Shown here: piece after piece, positions 33,592 to 44,900 of the stretch
Numbering within the stretch: position 1 is the stretch's first letter
Layout of the letters: each line of letters begins with the position of its first letter
Assembly (NCBI GenBank): GCA_902806595.1
Contig: CADCXC010000003.1
Span: 1,798,001-1,862,000 of the forward strand
DNA from: Pyrenopolyporus hunteri
Taxonomy: Eukaryota; Ascomycota; Sordariomycetes; Xylariales; Hypoxylaceae
DNA length: 64,000 bases
Direction of reading: 5' to 3'
Notes under the pieces: generated by a model
What the model saw: only the letters and a program-made list of their open reading frames with translations
The model's database searches: none
What the model was told of the DNA's origin: nothing
Program-made: the position numbers and the translations under genes

Positions 33592-36500
33592 CTAGTGCTT
33601 CCTGAACAACCGTTTCGTACCCCCGACTTTGCCCATCTCGCCAAACCTCGTGTCTAGTCGTTGCTCTGGAGGAAGCACCCGATCACCGCTAGCGATGCGA
33701 ACCTTTTCCTTCACGCTCTCGACCCAAGCCCGGCTCTCGTCACTCATGTCTACCCGTTTGCCTTTTGGACCGGCTAGACCAAGAGAGCTGTCCTCCTCAT
33801 CCCAATCCAAATGCGACGAGGTGCGCGACAGGATTGATAATTCAGAAATCGGCGTATTCGCCTCTTGCTTAGTATTAGAGAATTGCGCATTCGCAAACTT
33901 CGGGGCCCCCTCGGAGCCCAGACTCCTTCTAGTCTTCCGGACTGCCAAGGGCGCACCTGGGGAACCCATGGCGGAACCCGGTCGGCTCGATGGGCTTGAT
34001 CCTGTGTTGGGTGGGGCATTCTGTAGATCTTTGATATCTACCTTGCCTTCGCCTCTGGATCGTGAACTATGATGTATCGCGTATTCCCGTAGGTATTCGC
34101 CTAAGTCAGCCCATCCGCCACCAATTCGCACCATCACTCTCTCCCCACGCTCTCCAACGCAGCGGATCAACAACTTGAGCGGAGGCTCGCCAGTGGATCG
34201 CGTCAGGTGGTATACCCTAATCCCCTGACTACTTTTCGACCTTGGGCGAGGTTCTCTCGCCGGAGCTAGCATGAAGGAAGGAGTTCCACTGCGGGAGAAG
34301 GATGGAGTTCCACCACGCGAAGACAGGCTAGAGCCACTGCGCCATGTGGCATTCGAAGTTTTGGATTTGGGCTGCGAAGGAGGCTGAAAGTCTGGTGGGT
34401 TCAAATTGACTCCGGGTGTCCTCTTAAGACGGATCCTAGCCGGGATCGATTCGAGGAGCTCGCTAATCTGTTGCTGAAGGTGCTCGTCCTCGCTCATAGA
34501 ACTCATTGTGCTCATGCGACTAGGGCTACCCATCTGACTATCATCGTACTCAAACGAACCGTCACGATCCAAGATGTCGGGGGACTCAGCGGGGCTTCGC
34601 GGCGGAGTGCTTCTAGCCTCCGGCAACGGCGCTATCTCGGGAACGTTCTTAAAGGTGACTGAGGTAGACCGTACCTTATACCGGAGCGGTGGCGAGCTAG
34701 GCGGGCTTATCGCATCGCTAGAGAATGGTTCGTCGGGATCCGGTAGGCGCGGTAGGTCCGGTTCCATAGACCCCTCTCTAAAGGACATGTTATCGGAGTC
34801 AATGAAACCGCCGGCGGGTCCATGTATAACGGTAGAAGCAGTAGACGCCCTACTGCCTCTACGTTCTTCGAAACGGGCCGGGGGCAACTCAAGCTCATCT
34901 TCTTCTTCATCTACCGGTTCCAAAATTGATGGCTCCAAGACCGACGATTCGAGGTCGTCAGTGGAAGCCGGCTCCCGCCCAGCAGTTGAGCCAGACAGTT
35001 TGGATTCCAGGGGAGGGTTACGAACGATATTCCGATCAACCTCGCCTAATACAGGGCTTATCTGACCGCTCCCGGTTGCCCGTGAATCTTTAACTTTATC
35101 ATGCGCCACGTTGCGAGGTTGCTTAGCCTGAGTTGACTGTGCATGGTTGGATTTTGCACTAGCTGGCTTAGAGCTCGTTGGTACGGCCTTGATACGTCGT
35201 CCTTCGACAGTGCCGTCGAAACTGAGGCCTGGATTCCCCACTGAAGCTGCTGAGCTAGTATCGGGCTGATATTGTGAGCGTGCTGCCGACATGTCGATTA
35301 AGAATTTTACCGCGCTCCGCTTAGAAGAGGGATCGAATGCTTGTTTTGAGAGCCCGGGGTTAGGCATGCTGGAGACCCTCGCGGATCTAATTTCCGGGGA
35401 ATAGTTGGACGGCATCGGAGGCGAGGCAAATTGGCTGGTGTCAGAATCTCTGCCTGGACTCGGACTCTGAACCTTGATCTTCGGTTGAGGAGTTTCCGGC
35501 TCTGCAAAGGACCCATTCCCGGGAGACGACACCTCCATCAGGCCAGACCTCCTGTCCCCCCGAACCTTCCGTTCCGCGGTTGATTCCCATAGAGCGTAGT
35601 CTCGTTCAATTTTTTCCATGCGGTCGAGCCATTCGTCCGGTAGAGTATCCATCGACCCCTCCAACGCGTCAAGCATGTAGTCCAGAGCCCGGCCCGGCTT
35701 CGTTACCTTTTGCTGGATAACGCGTTTCATGACTTCGAAGTCCTTTCTAGAGAGCTTCTCCTTCATGCGACTATCGTATCCGGGCCGCCTTGTGGGACTA
35801 GAATTGACTGGTTCGATCGCGCTCCAACCGGAACGCAGAGCAACCTCGGCATCCGTAATCATCAGATACAGAGATGGAACTTTTCGCAGAACGAGGAAGC
35901 GTATGGTCCAGGTATTCAACATTCTCGCTAGTCTGGATAGGTTAGGCAGGGCCTGTATGATTATGGCGGTGATCACGGCGGTCAGATCCTCCATCTTCGC
36001 GAACATAAGGGTGGAGGTAAGGGAGCGATCGCCCTCGGAGAAAGGAGTACCAGGTCGCGAAAGCGGCAGGATATGGTTATGTAGAACTTGGCTCTTAATC
36101 TCCTCCAGATCTAGATCATCTAAATCCTGTCGTATCTGTTCGACCCGCTTCTCGTATCGTTCTACCTCGGCAGCAGGGAGACTCCCAAGATAGTCGGTGT
36201 CGAAGGGCGGGTCGGATTTCGTCGAATCGTTAATTCGACTAAATTCTGGCGTCACCGGCCCAGTTACTCTCCTTCTCTTAGGAGGAGGCATCTCGAAGCC
36301 AGCGGAAGCGCTCTCCTTAGGCCACGGCCAGCTGGAGAGCTCGTCGAGCCAGTCGCGTATCTTCTTAGAAGCGATCGCGGTTCTCATAGCAAAGGCCTGC
36401 TCGGAGGCTGGGGCTAGGTCCATACATTTTTTCAAAGCTCCGGTGGGGGAGCGAAGTGCATCGACCGCGGAATTGGGCGATAATTGAGAGAGGAGGTCAT

Positions 36501-36606
36501 CCCCTATGCGTTGCGGATGACGGGTTGGGGACTGCGAGCTCGTACGGACGTGTCGTCGAACGGCGCTCCGCGAGCCGGCGGGCGTGGGTACGCGCTGGTC
36601 GGCCAT
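33592..36606 (-). CDS. GAR (Gas2-related) domain protein, putative microtubule-associated
   Basis: A single-exon frame from the ATG at 36606 encodes 1004 residues. The GAR domain lies at about residues 815-875: LLIRCVGERGERVMVRIGGG is followed by WADLGEYLREY, matching the Gas2 family's zinc-binding and microtubule-binding module. The N-terminal 300 residues form an alpha-helical region (SEQAFAMRTAIASKKIRDWLDEL and later RLARMLNTW) that may be a spectrin-like or coiled helix bundle; the rest is disordered and rich in Ser, Pro and Arg, with many potential phosphorylation sites. By family knowledge the protein should bind microtubules, possibly linking them to other structures, in the cytoplasm. 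Fungal members lack the calponin-homology domain of animal Gas2, as here. The identity of the helical part is uncertain. Confidence 0.85.
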   Translation of the reverse strand: MADQRVPTPAGSRSAVRRHVRTSSQSPTRHPQRIGDDLLSQLSPNSAVDALRSPTGALKKCMDLAPASEQAFAMRTAIASKKIRDWLDELSSWPWPKESASAGFEMPPPKRRRVTGPVTPEFSRINDSTKSDPPFDTDYLGSLPAAEVERYEKRVEQIRQDLDDLDLEEIKSQVLHNHILPLSRPGTPFSEGDRSLTSTLMFAKMEDLTAVITAIIIQALPNLSRLARMLNTWTIRFLVLRKVPSLYLMITDAEVALRSGWSAIEPVNSSPTRRPGYDSRMKEKLSRKDFEVMKRVIQQKVTKPGRALDYMLDALEGSMDTLPDEWLDRMEKIERDYALWESTAERKVRGDRRSGLMEVSSPGNGSFAEPETPQPKIKVQSPSPGRDSDTSQFASPPMPSNYSPEIRSARVSSMPNPGLSKQAFDPSSKRSAVKFLIDMSAARSQYQPDTSSAASVGNPGLSFDGTVEGRRIKAVPTSSKPASAKSNHAQSTQAKQPRNVAHDKVKDSRATGSGQISPVLGEVDRNIVRNPPLESKLSGSTAGREPASTDDLESSVLEPSILEPVDEEEDELELPPARFEERRGSRASTASTVIHGPAGGFIDSDNMSFREGSMEPDLPRLPDPDEPFSSDAISPPSSPPLRYKVRSTSVTFKNVPEIAPLPEARSTPPRSPAESPDILDRDGSFEYDDSQMGSPSRMSTMSSMSEDEHLQQQISELLESIPARIRLKRTPGVNLNPPDFQPPSQPKSKTSNATWRSGSSLSSRGGTPSFSRSGTPSFMLAPAREPRPRSKSSQGIRVYHLTRSTGEPPLKLLIRCVGERGERVMVRIGGGWADLGEYLREYAIHHSSRSRGEGKVDIKDLQNAPPNTGSSPSSRPGSAMGSPGAPLAVRKTRRSLGSEGAPKFANAQFSNTKQEANTPISELSILSRTSSHLDWDEEDSSLGLAGPKGKRVDMSDESRAWVESVKEKVRIASGDRVLPPEQRLDTRFGEMGKVGGTKRLFRKH

Positions 36607-38797
36607 GGCTGGTTGCTGTGGGTTAGTATCCGGGATTCTGTGGGTGATGATGCAATTCTCGGAGCCGGCATTTCTAGCTCAGATGGTGGTTTGTCGGCAT
36701 GGGCAGTGTAGATGCGATATTTTAAATTCGGTCCTCCATGGCGGGATGCGATGGTGGCTGGGTTTTTTGTTTGTATAGTTTCATGTCCTTCTTCCCTCCG
36801 AATCTAGACCCAGACACCTTGCCGCCTTGCCGCCTTCCCACGAGTTTCTGAGCGAGACACAAAGCAGGGGCGATATCTGGGCCAGTCGTCGCGATTCTGG
36901 AAAGTTGGCGGGAGTTTTCCGTCTCTCTTTCTTTGAAGGAAAGGGTTACGATTCTCCGGCTATCAGCAGGAAAGTCTAGGCGAGGTAAGAACTCAGGTGG
37001 GTTAAGTATCATATGCAGTTAAGTCAGATTGATCGCCCATTGGTGACATGTATGACGGAGTGGGTATGCGACGTGTTCAAAGGAGCGGCAGGTTACGAAG
37101 CCATGTATGTATGATGACTTATGAGAAAAAAAAAAAAGAAGGAAAAAATTGGGCAGAAAGATGAAGTAGTGACTAAGGGGGCGAAAAACATGAAAGGAAT
37201 GGGGAAAGAAAGAGAAGCGAATGAAAAAGATGGCATCAAAGTAAAAAGTTGGGTATTGGGAAGTTGGAGGTCGAATGCGAAAGACTAGAGGCGCGCGAAA
37301 GACAGGTACGACGGACAGCAAGCGGGCAGCTAGCTGCAAGTACAACGCAATATCCAATGGACGAGTTTCATCGGACAGCCATTGCCTGGTACCACTTGGC
37401 TACCTCCTACCTGTTAGTTCCCCGTTAGCCTGGACCAGCAAAGCAATACGATCATGGATGTATTTGGCAAGGTACATGCACTAAAAGTGGATACAGTGAG
37501 CCGCCCGGGCAACCGCCCATTAGCGCTGAAGCATTCATTAAAAGAGAGGGCGCTAGGGCCAACTAATTTATAATTTATTTAATATAGGTACGATAGGTCT
37601 GACACTGCCCGCCCACTTGGGTACTCACAGAGAGTCAACGTGGAGAAAAGGTAAGCGGGAGCGTCTCTTCCCTTCCCTTCCCTCTCTCTCTTGTCTCAGA
37701 CACAACTTGGAATAGGCACATGTATCCACACGTAACCAGGTACCTACCTAGGTACCTAGGTACGTCAGATAACACCCGAAGGTGGTTCCTAAGCAGAAGA
37801 GAGCCCATCGAATTCTCGTGTTCACGAAGGTGGCTACTTACATGAACCGTGTATAACCCTCTCTTTAATCAAGTGATGTATGTGTATATATAAAACTCGA
37901 GTACCAACATACATCAATTACATACCTAAGTACCTATATATTAAATTCACTCAATTATACAAATTCTGACGTAGGTATTTATATGAATAAGTAGGTAGTT
38001 TCTGCATATGCCTCATCCTCGTATAATGTTGTCACAACTTAAAACTGAGGATATCCAGCCTATCCGAGAACCACCCCTGTTGTCGCCCACCTAGGTAATT
38101 TAAGATGAGCCTCTTCCGTGACAGGGTTGTATTAAACACCAACTCCTCTGGTTTCACAGCAGGACAACGACTCTCCTTAGCTAGGTGTTGTGTCCATTGA
38201 GCTATTTTTTTCGAATTAATATTATATACGCCCGACTACCTTATAAGGAGTTATATATGATATACGGAATAGGCGGCGAATCAGAAACAAGCGTGACGAC
38301 ACGTTAATATATATTCATTCCAAGTACCTAAGCTAAAAGGTAGGCAAGGCAGTCATTATATCCAGTCCATCATAAAGATAAAAATAGTAGTCAAAATAAG
38401 AAGCTTCCAGCCCGTCTATTGTAAATGGACCGACTACTCCTCTCTCCTCTCTTTCCCTCCCCTATTCCATTTCGTCATGGGTATAGGAAACCAAAAGCAA
38501 GCCCCCCCAAAAGTAGTAAAGTCAAGGTCAGTCAAGTCAAGTCAGTCGTAACTTTTGTTTACCCGCGCGTCTAAACCCGATCCGCGAAGTAACCCATGTA
38601 AAAGCCCAAGCCCATAATTCTAATGTAGGTAAGAGGTAATAGGAAGGTAGGTAGGTAAGTAGGTGGATGAGTAGGCGGCAAGGCAGAAAATCAACCCCTA
38701 ACTCCATTAACCCCGGCCGGGCGGCCCCTTCGCCGTCGCAGCCTGAGCTGCTAAAATCCATCTCATTCGTCGAGGCGTTTGCAGAAAGTCGGGCGTT
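36607..38797. other. Intergenic region between two minus-strand genes
   Basis: No gene is supported. The region contains an A-rich/GAAA-rich tract near 37120-37215, a palindromic TACCTAGGTA block at 37741-37764 and AT-rich DNA near 37850-38000 and 38210-38330. The first few hundred bases presumably include the promoter of the GAR-domain gene, and the last the 3' region of the FarA-type gene. Confidence 0.5.
37741..37764. repeat. Palindromic TACCTAGGTA block
   Basis: TACCTACCTAGG is followed by TACCTAGGTA, a perfect short palindrome cluster of the dispersed motif family in this window. Confidence 0.7.
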
Positions 38798-41700
38798 TTA
38801 GCAGATGACGCTCTGCCCGTTCATCTCAAAGCCCATGTTGAAATTCGCCGAGCCGTCGATCTCGCTCATCGTCACCAAGCCCGTGTCAGCGCCCGTCCCG
38901 GCGCTCTGTCCGCCGCCGCCCGTCCTACTCCCCATGTTCTCGCCGGGGAACTGCAGCCACTGGTCGAAGTCGATGTTGGTGCCCGTGAGCGCGTTCCAGT
39001 CGAACTCGTCGTGGTTATCCAGCCCGTCGAATTCCATCTCCAGGTCCATCGGCGCGGCGTATCCGTCCGAGGAAGACCCGCTGGCACTCGGCGTGAGGAT
39101 GTCCTTTTCGGTCTGTGCGGGCGATTGCACTGTGTTTGTGATCAAGTCGGCGGGCGGCACGAACTGCTGCGTAGCCGGTTTCGAGAACAGGCTAACCTCG
39201 TGCGACGTTGCGTAGGGCGCATTTTCTGGTGGCGGGGTCGCAATGTTGTCGACCGCCGTAGTGGTGGTGGAGAATTGAGACATAGTCGGCTTAAGGTTGC
39301 CCATGATGCCAGCGTTGCTATTGTTATAGGCTTGATTTTGGGCGGCTTGCAAGTCGATGGCGGCTTTTCGCAGAGCTGCATCCAAAAAGGCAACCGCGTA
39401 ATCGGCGGCGGCGTAGATGTCTCGCAGCCTCTCCATAACCTTCATGCACTTCTTGAAGCCGCGCATGGCGACATCGCGGGGCTGCGGCAAGGGGTTCTTC
39501 ATTTCGAGCAAGTGGATGATCATCGCGGGTAAGATCACGGTGACGCCTGTAGTCGGGAGATATTTCTCGAGGCGTAGAGTATGCAGGTCGGTAACCATGC
39601 GTGTGATCTGTGCTGCGGCTTCGCGGACCCTCGTCCGGGAGATCTCCTGAACTTGTGCGGACGTCTGAGGCGCGTGTGTCGGCGATGAAGGAAGGAATTG
39701 GGGTCGGTGAAGGGCGGAAATGGTGGTGTAGTACACCATATGGAGGAGGTTGCGTTGTACGGCGATCGTTGCACGACCATTCTTGAGGTCTAGTGCCGAT
39801 AGGGGCCTATACTGGCAGCAGGGCGGTAGTGACTGCACCCAGGAGAGGAGTTCCAAGTCACACGAGTTGACGCTCTCCACATTGTCAAGCTGCTTATTAG
39901 GGAACAACATCATCGTGCTATTCGTAGTGTTCTCGGCCCTCGACTTATCTCTGATCAAGACAGAGTACTGTGCCTTCAGCATGTGGCTAATGCAGAGGCA
40001 TAGCTTTGCCTTTGCAATGCACATCAAAGCAAGTTCTTGCTGCATCAGAACATCGCGCATCAGGGTGCAGTCAGGCGAAATGACTTGAATTTCGTCCGCG
40101 AGCGGCTCGATCTCGAAGTCGTGCTCGTTCAACATTGGAACGTCGAAATCTTCGTCCTTTATCCTCGTCGGTCGTCGCATACCTAGGGCAATCAACCTAT
40201 CTCGCATAAAGCATGACCACCATATCCTCTTCCAGAGTTTTTGTTTCCGCGGCGTCATGCTAGTGTTGGCCGGGTTCCGGTGGAGGCCGATGGTATGTGC
40301 TAGCGAGATCGCAACTCCCATCCAATGCCATGTGTCCTTCTGGTCGTCCGGCGTTTCGTACCAGTACGTCATCAGTAAGAGTCCTTGTACGAGGATGAGG
40401 CGGTCGCTCTCGTAATCAAAGTCGTATAGAAGCTAGATATGTTAATAGCTGCGTTGAAAGCTTTCAGGTGGTACGTCTTACCCTGGCCTTGCAGAAGAAG
40501 TCCCTCCGGGCTGCCTTTCTGCTGGCGTAGCCGGCCTCCTTTAGATACTTCACATCGACGAACGCAGTCGCCGCGAACATTACAGACTGGTACAGGAACA
40601 AACTAGCCTGGCCATATAGCCCGTCTCGGGCATTGATCATGCCTAGGAAATCGTGCAGCTCGATAAGAGGCATGTAAGGATGAACGTATTCGACGTACGC
40701 GGTGAGCAGGGCGTTCTGGAGGCTGAGGCCGGGGAGCGTAAGCGCCCCCTTAGTGTGAAGGTAAGTGACATCCTCGGGCGCGATCTTGGCCGGGAGCGGC
40801 CGGATGAAGGCCGGTAATTGCGAGGATAGATCGGGCTCCTCGAGCGTGTTTAGAAACTGCGCCGTCAAGGTACTGGCAGCCGAGCTCAAGTTTTGACATG
40901 TGTTCGGATTCGGCCAAATGCTAGGATACCTGGATCCGTCGTTGCTAGCCTGAAGGGTGGACAGCAATACCGGATCGGGGCGTAAACCTGATCGCTGATC
41001 TAAAGCACATGTGAGCCCTCATGATCGACCAGGGGGTTGATTATAGCGTTCCGCAAGGTTGGTCTGACACCTCGCCGATATTGCTGACAACCAACTTTTT
41101 TTGCATGTGAAATTCCATGGGGGGTCCACAATCGATGACTTACATAGCAAATGAGGGACATGACTCTCTAGGCCACCATCCAAGATCCCCCCTGAACCGG
41201 TTACATCACTGCCATTAGAAGAGTGAGTTCCCTCGCTAGGGCGGCGCGGCGGTGCAGCAGCAGATGCGATGGCGATTGGGTTCGCAGGTTTCGCTCTCAA
41301 CTGAGCCTCGGCAGGTTGCGGAGCGTTGTTGTTATGAGAATCGGCCGAAGAAGTCGAATGAAAAAGATTCTTTCTGTTCCACACAAATGGGCCGGGGTGT
41401 AAGTCTCGCCGCACCAAAACAGCTGAAAATGGGGGTTGGGAGTTGGAGATTTGGGGTTGAAAGGAAGCAAAAGACTTGGAGAATGACGCAATTGAAGTTG
41501 AATGATGAGACAACAATTAACATGGAATTGTGCCAATTGCAACAACTCGTGAGATAATGCAAAGCTTGAACTCGGACTCACCTCCTACGACGGCTCTCCT
41601 GAACAATGCATTCAACATTGTCCCATCTGCAGTTCCCACAGGGCGCACCCTCGACGACATCACACCTCACTTTTCGGCTTCTGCAACTAATGCAGGCTCG

Positions 41701-41901
41701 AGCTGCTCTTCGTTTGGTGACCTTAGCCGAGCCATTGGATTCCGAAGTCGAGGCAGATCGCTTCTTGGACTGAGGATTCGAGTCCGGCGAAGTAGCTTTC
41801 TCATCTGACATTGGTGAGGGACGATCCGGCATGTTGGTGTCTACCGAGTCACCGCCCCGATTCTCGGGCGAGCGGGCCAGACGCACGTTTTCCGCGGACA
41901 T
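38798..41901 (-). CDS. farA: Zn2Cys6 transcription factor, FarA / CTF1-alpha type
   Basis: Four exons (41901-41582, 41373-41144, 40999-40482, 40432-38798; introns 208, 144 and 49 nt) give 900 residues, close to the length of known CTF1-alpha. The zinc cluster has cysteines at 70, 73, 80, 88, 91 and 98, in the context RRAARACISCRSRKVRCD and VVEGAPCGNCRWDNVEC, which is the signature I associate with FarA/CTF1-alpha rather than the beta paralogue. The first intron follows ESRRR directly after the cluster. The fungal-specific transcription factor domain starts with EYVHPYMPLIELHDF and includes WKRIWWSCFMRDRLIALGMRRPTRI. The C-terminus is acidic and Gln/Asp-rich (DEFDWNALTG), fitting an activation domain. 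In the family, such factors activate fatty-acid catabolic and cutinase genes through CCTCGG-type sites; that role is inferred by homology. I did not find a target cluster beside it. Confidence 0.88.
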
Positions 41902-44900
41902 GTTGTCGAGCCGTTCTCCAACAGGACAAAGATGTGTAGAAGTAAGGAGGTTAGGAGAACTGTCTTCCTAAATAACTAGTAGCTATCCTGGGATATCCAA
42001 TTCGTATTATGGCGTAGACCGAGTCCTGGAGGCGTCTGCTGTAATGTAATTTCGTGTAAGTCACGGGTTAGATGCGGCTTGTAAGTGGCGTGTGATCGTG
42101 GATATTTCCGGCGAGACTACGGAGACAGGACTCTCCCGGGTCTGACTTCCACACCGAACAACAACTTGTAATCGGGACTCTAGAACTCTTGACAGCATGA
42201 GAAGGTTTTAGATTTAAGACCTTTGGATTAGGAGAAAGGAAAGAGACTAGGACGGATGGATAGAACGGGATTTTGTGGAGGTGGATATGATGGTGGTGGG
42301 GGGGGACAATGGTTATTATGTATAATTCTCTGTTACTACCCGCCGGTCATAAATGAATGCCTCTCTAGGAAAAGCTGCTGGTCCACGAGATTCCCGATGG
42401 GGCTCAGAATCGCAATTCGGGGTCTAATAACCTGCATGCGATCCCTGTGAAAACCTAGCTTTACGATCCCCATAATAAGTGTTCGCGTGAGTCTCCTGCC
42501 ATTGGCCTAGCATCGGCTTACCATTGGCTTAGGCGAGGAACGCTTTCGTGAGACTAACGTTAGAACCACAGAGGGGGGCTCCTCACATGTCCACTCTTCG
42601 AAGCAAGTGGTAAGGCGTAGCCTCGTCATCCTTGTGACCTAGATAATTCTCTAAACAGCAAGGACCTGGCTTGACGGGATGAATATGATTTGTTGACCAG
42701 CGGAACAAGCAATAGCTACATCATTACCTTAGCTCGATGTGTTCTGCGGTAGCGTCTACGATGCCTAATGACCAACTATGACAATGTTACCGTATGGAGT
42801 CTGGGGAGTTGATCTCCTCTTCCCGATTCTTTTCCGTATAACCCCAGCCTTGGCCCTCCTGGGATCATGTCTGTAGCAGCTCCACGTCCGAGTCAACCGC
42901 CCTCATTGGCGAGGAGTAAAGGCTTAGGATCTGCGGAGTAGCCAATCGTTAAGACACAATGATAATACCAATTCGCCGGCTCTCTGCAATTTTTTGATTG
43001 CATCACGTTGTCGAAGATTTCTAGTCTCAAGAGGGTTTAGTTGGCCACCATCTTTTTGAGTCAGCTTAGCGGGGAAGAGTGATAGGGCGCTTTGTCGCTA
43101 TGAATACTTAAGTATTGCCTCTCTACAACGTGACGACGAGGTTGTTTATCTACGGACCACAGCCTGGATCACAGTATCCTCGTGTATTGTACCCAAAAAA
43201 AAAACCCTCAACGCTTTGCGAGACGGTAACGGTAACAAAACTGAGGTGGCTGTTATCGTACCCATATTTCTTATAATCCCGGTCGAGCTCAGTAAGAGAG
43301 GAGCCGTTTCGTGCTGATTGGCGTCTGGGAAGCGTCCCTGGCATCAATACATAGAGACTCAGGTATGTATAACATTGTGGATTAAAAGGAAACCGATGTG
43401 ATTCGAGGCCGTTCGTCCGGGCGCACCGAGAAGCCCATTTCGTCCTAGGGAAATCCGATATAAGACCGCCCATCGTGGAAGGTATGGAAGTACACATGCA
43501 ATCCATATGTAAGTTTGCAGGGCGCAAACTGCAAGACGCAAGTTGCAGATAGGGTATCATTTGAATTGGAACTACTTGCAGGAATAAACGGCGAATACCG
43601 GGACGTCAGACAACCCAAGAAGAAGCTAACCTTACCTACGTCCTATTACATACCTACACTAATTACGTCCTTCATAGTACGGGATGATGGACTCACGATT
43701 TGTATGTACTATGTAAGAACATAAAGAGTTCAGGGGATTCGTCTGAGTTGACCCCGTCACCGTCCCCGGTGTATATTGCACTAGATTCTTTAGCGGCATA
43801 GTTCGCCATCCACGATGCCATGTGTATGCGCGCCAACCCTAAGCCAAGTGGGCCTCGTGTCCCAAGAGGTTCTGCTCATTAATTAAAAGGAATAAAAAGA
43901 AGAAAGTACTTGTTGGCAACACACAAGACACACCACGAACATCGGCCGCCAGGTCCGTCTTTTGGGTTTCGGGCTTCAATTAGGGCTTCAACTAAGGGGT
44001 AAGTAGCGGGAGAAACGGATGGAAAGTCTAGAAAATATCCAAATGATAGTCATAGATCGACCGTGTTCGGAGGGCAAGTTCGCGAGTTTGGAAATGTGAA
44101 GGAGGACATTGGCCGGGTTTTGTTTTGTTGATTATGCAAATATTTTTAGATTGGGACGTGTGTCGCTGATTTGCGGACTTGCTCTGCAGTACATAGGTAC
44201 ATACCCGGTACGCTACCTAGTACATACGAGCAGGGATGGGTTTGAATGTGACGTATCGATGGTGAAATTTCTGTAGCGTCACGGTCTTTTCTGGATTTGT
44301 GTGGCGTGGGTTTCACGACAGAAGCCGGAGCTTCTAGTACCTTACCTTAGGTACTGCAAGATAAGTATCTCCGTACCACGGAGTTCCCTGAAACAGGTAC
44401 TTCGAACTTCAGATTAGAAAAAAAAAAGAAAGCAACTGATAGGGGGAGAAAAAGAATAGAAAAAAAGAAAATAGGTACCTAGGTACGTAGATGTAGGTAC
44501 CTAATAGTAGGTCGGCATAAAATGAAGTTGCGAGATGGGTGGAACATCGAATTAGATTAGGTAGCCGCCCTAATGAATAAGCAACCCACAGTTCAATATC
44601 TCCTAAGGAAAGTGGACAGTATAGGACTCATGCGTTATACATGATACTTCACTCACCATTAGCCTCACATTACGTAACCTCCTCTCACTCGCAGCAGCTT
44701 CGACTGTCTAGTACGTGGATATTTAGAGGTATTATTAAGACTTTTATTAAGACTTTCATTTTAATAATTGTTGCTAGCAGGATGAGGTATTCCGGACGTC
44801 TCCACTTCTCATACACACTTGCACGACTACGCACACGACTTACATACGGGACTACATACACTTACATACACGACTACGTACTTCCTCTCAACCCCACACG

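Noticed and set aside
24178..41901. Idea that the pectinase, disordered protein, GAR protein and FarA-type regulator form a pathway cluster
   Set aside because: They differ in function and orientation and are separated by kilobases of gene-free DNA; no biosynthetic core enzyme is present.
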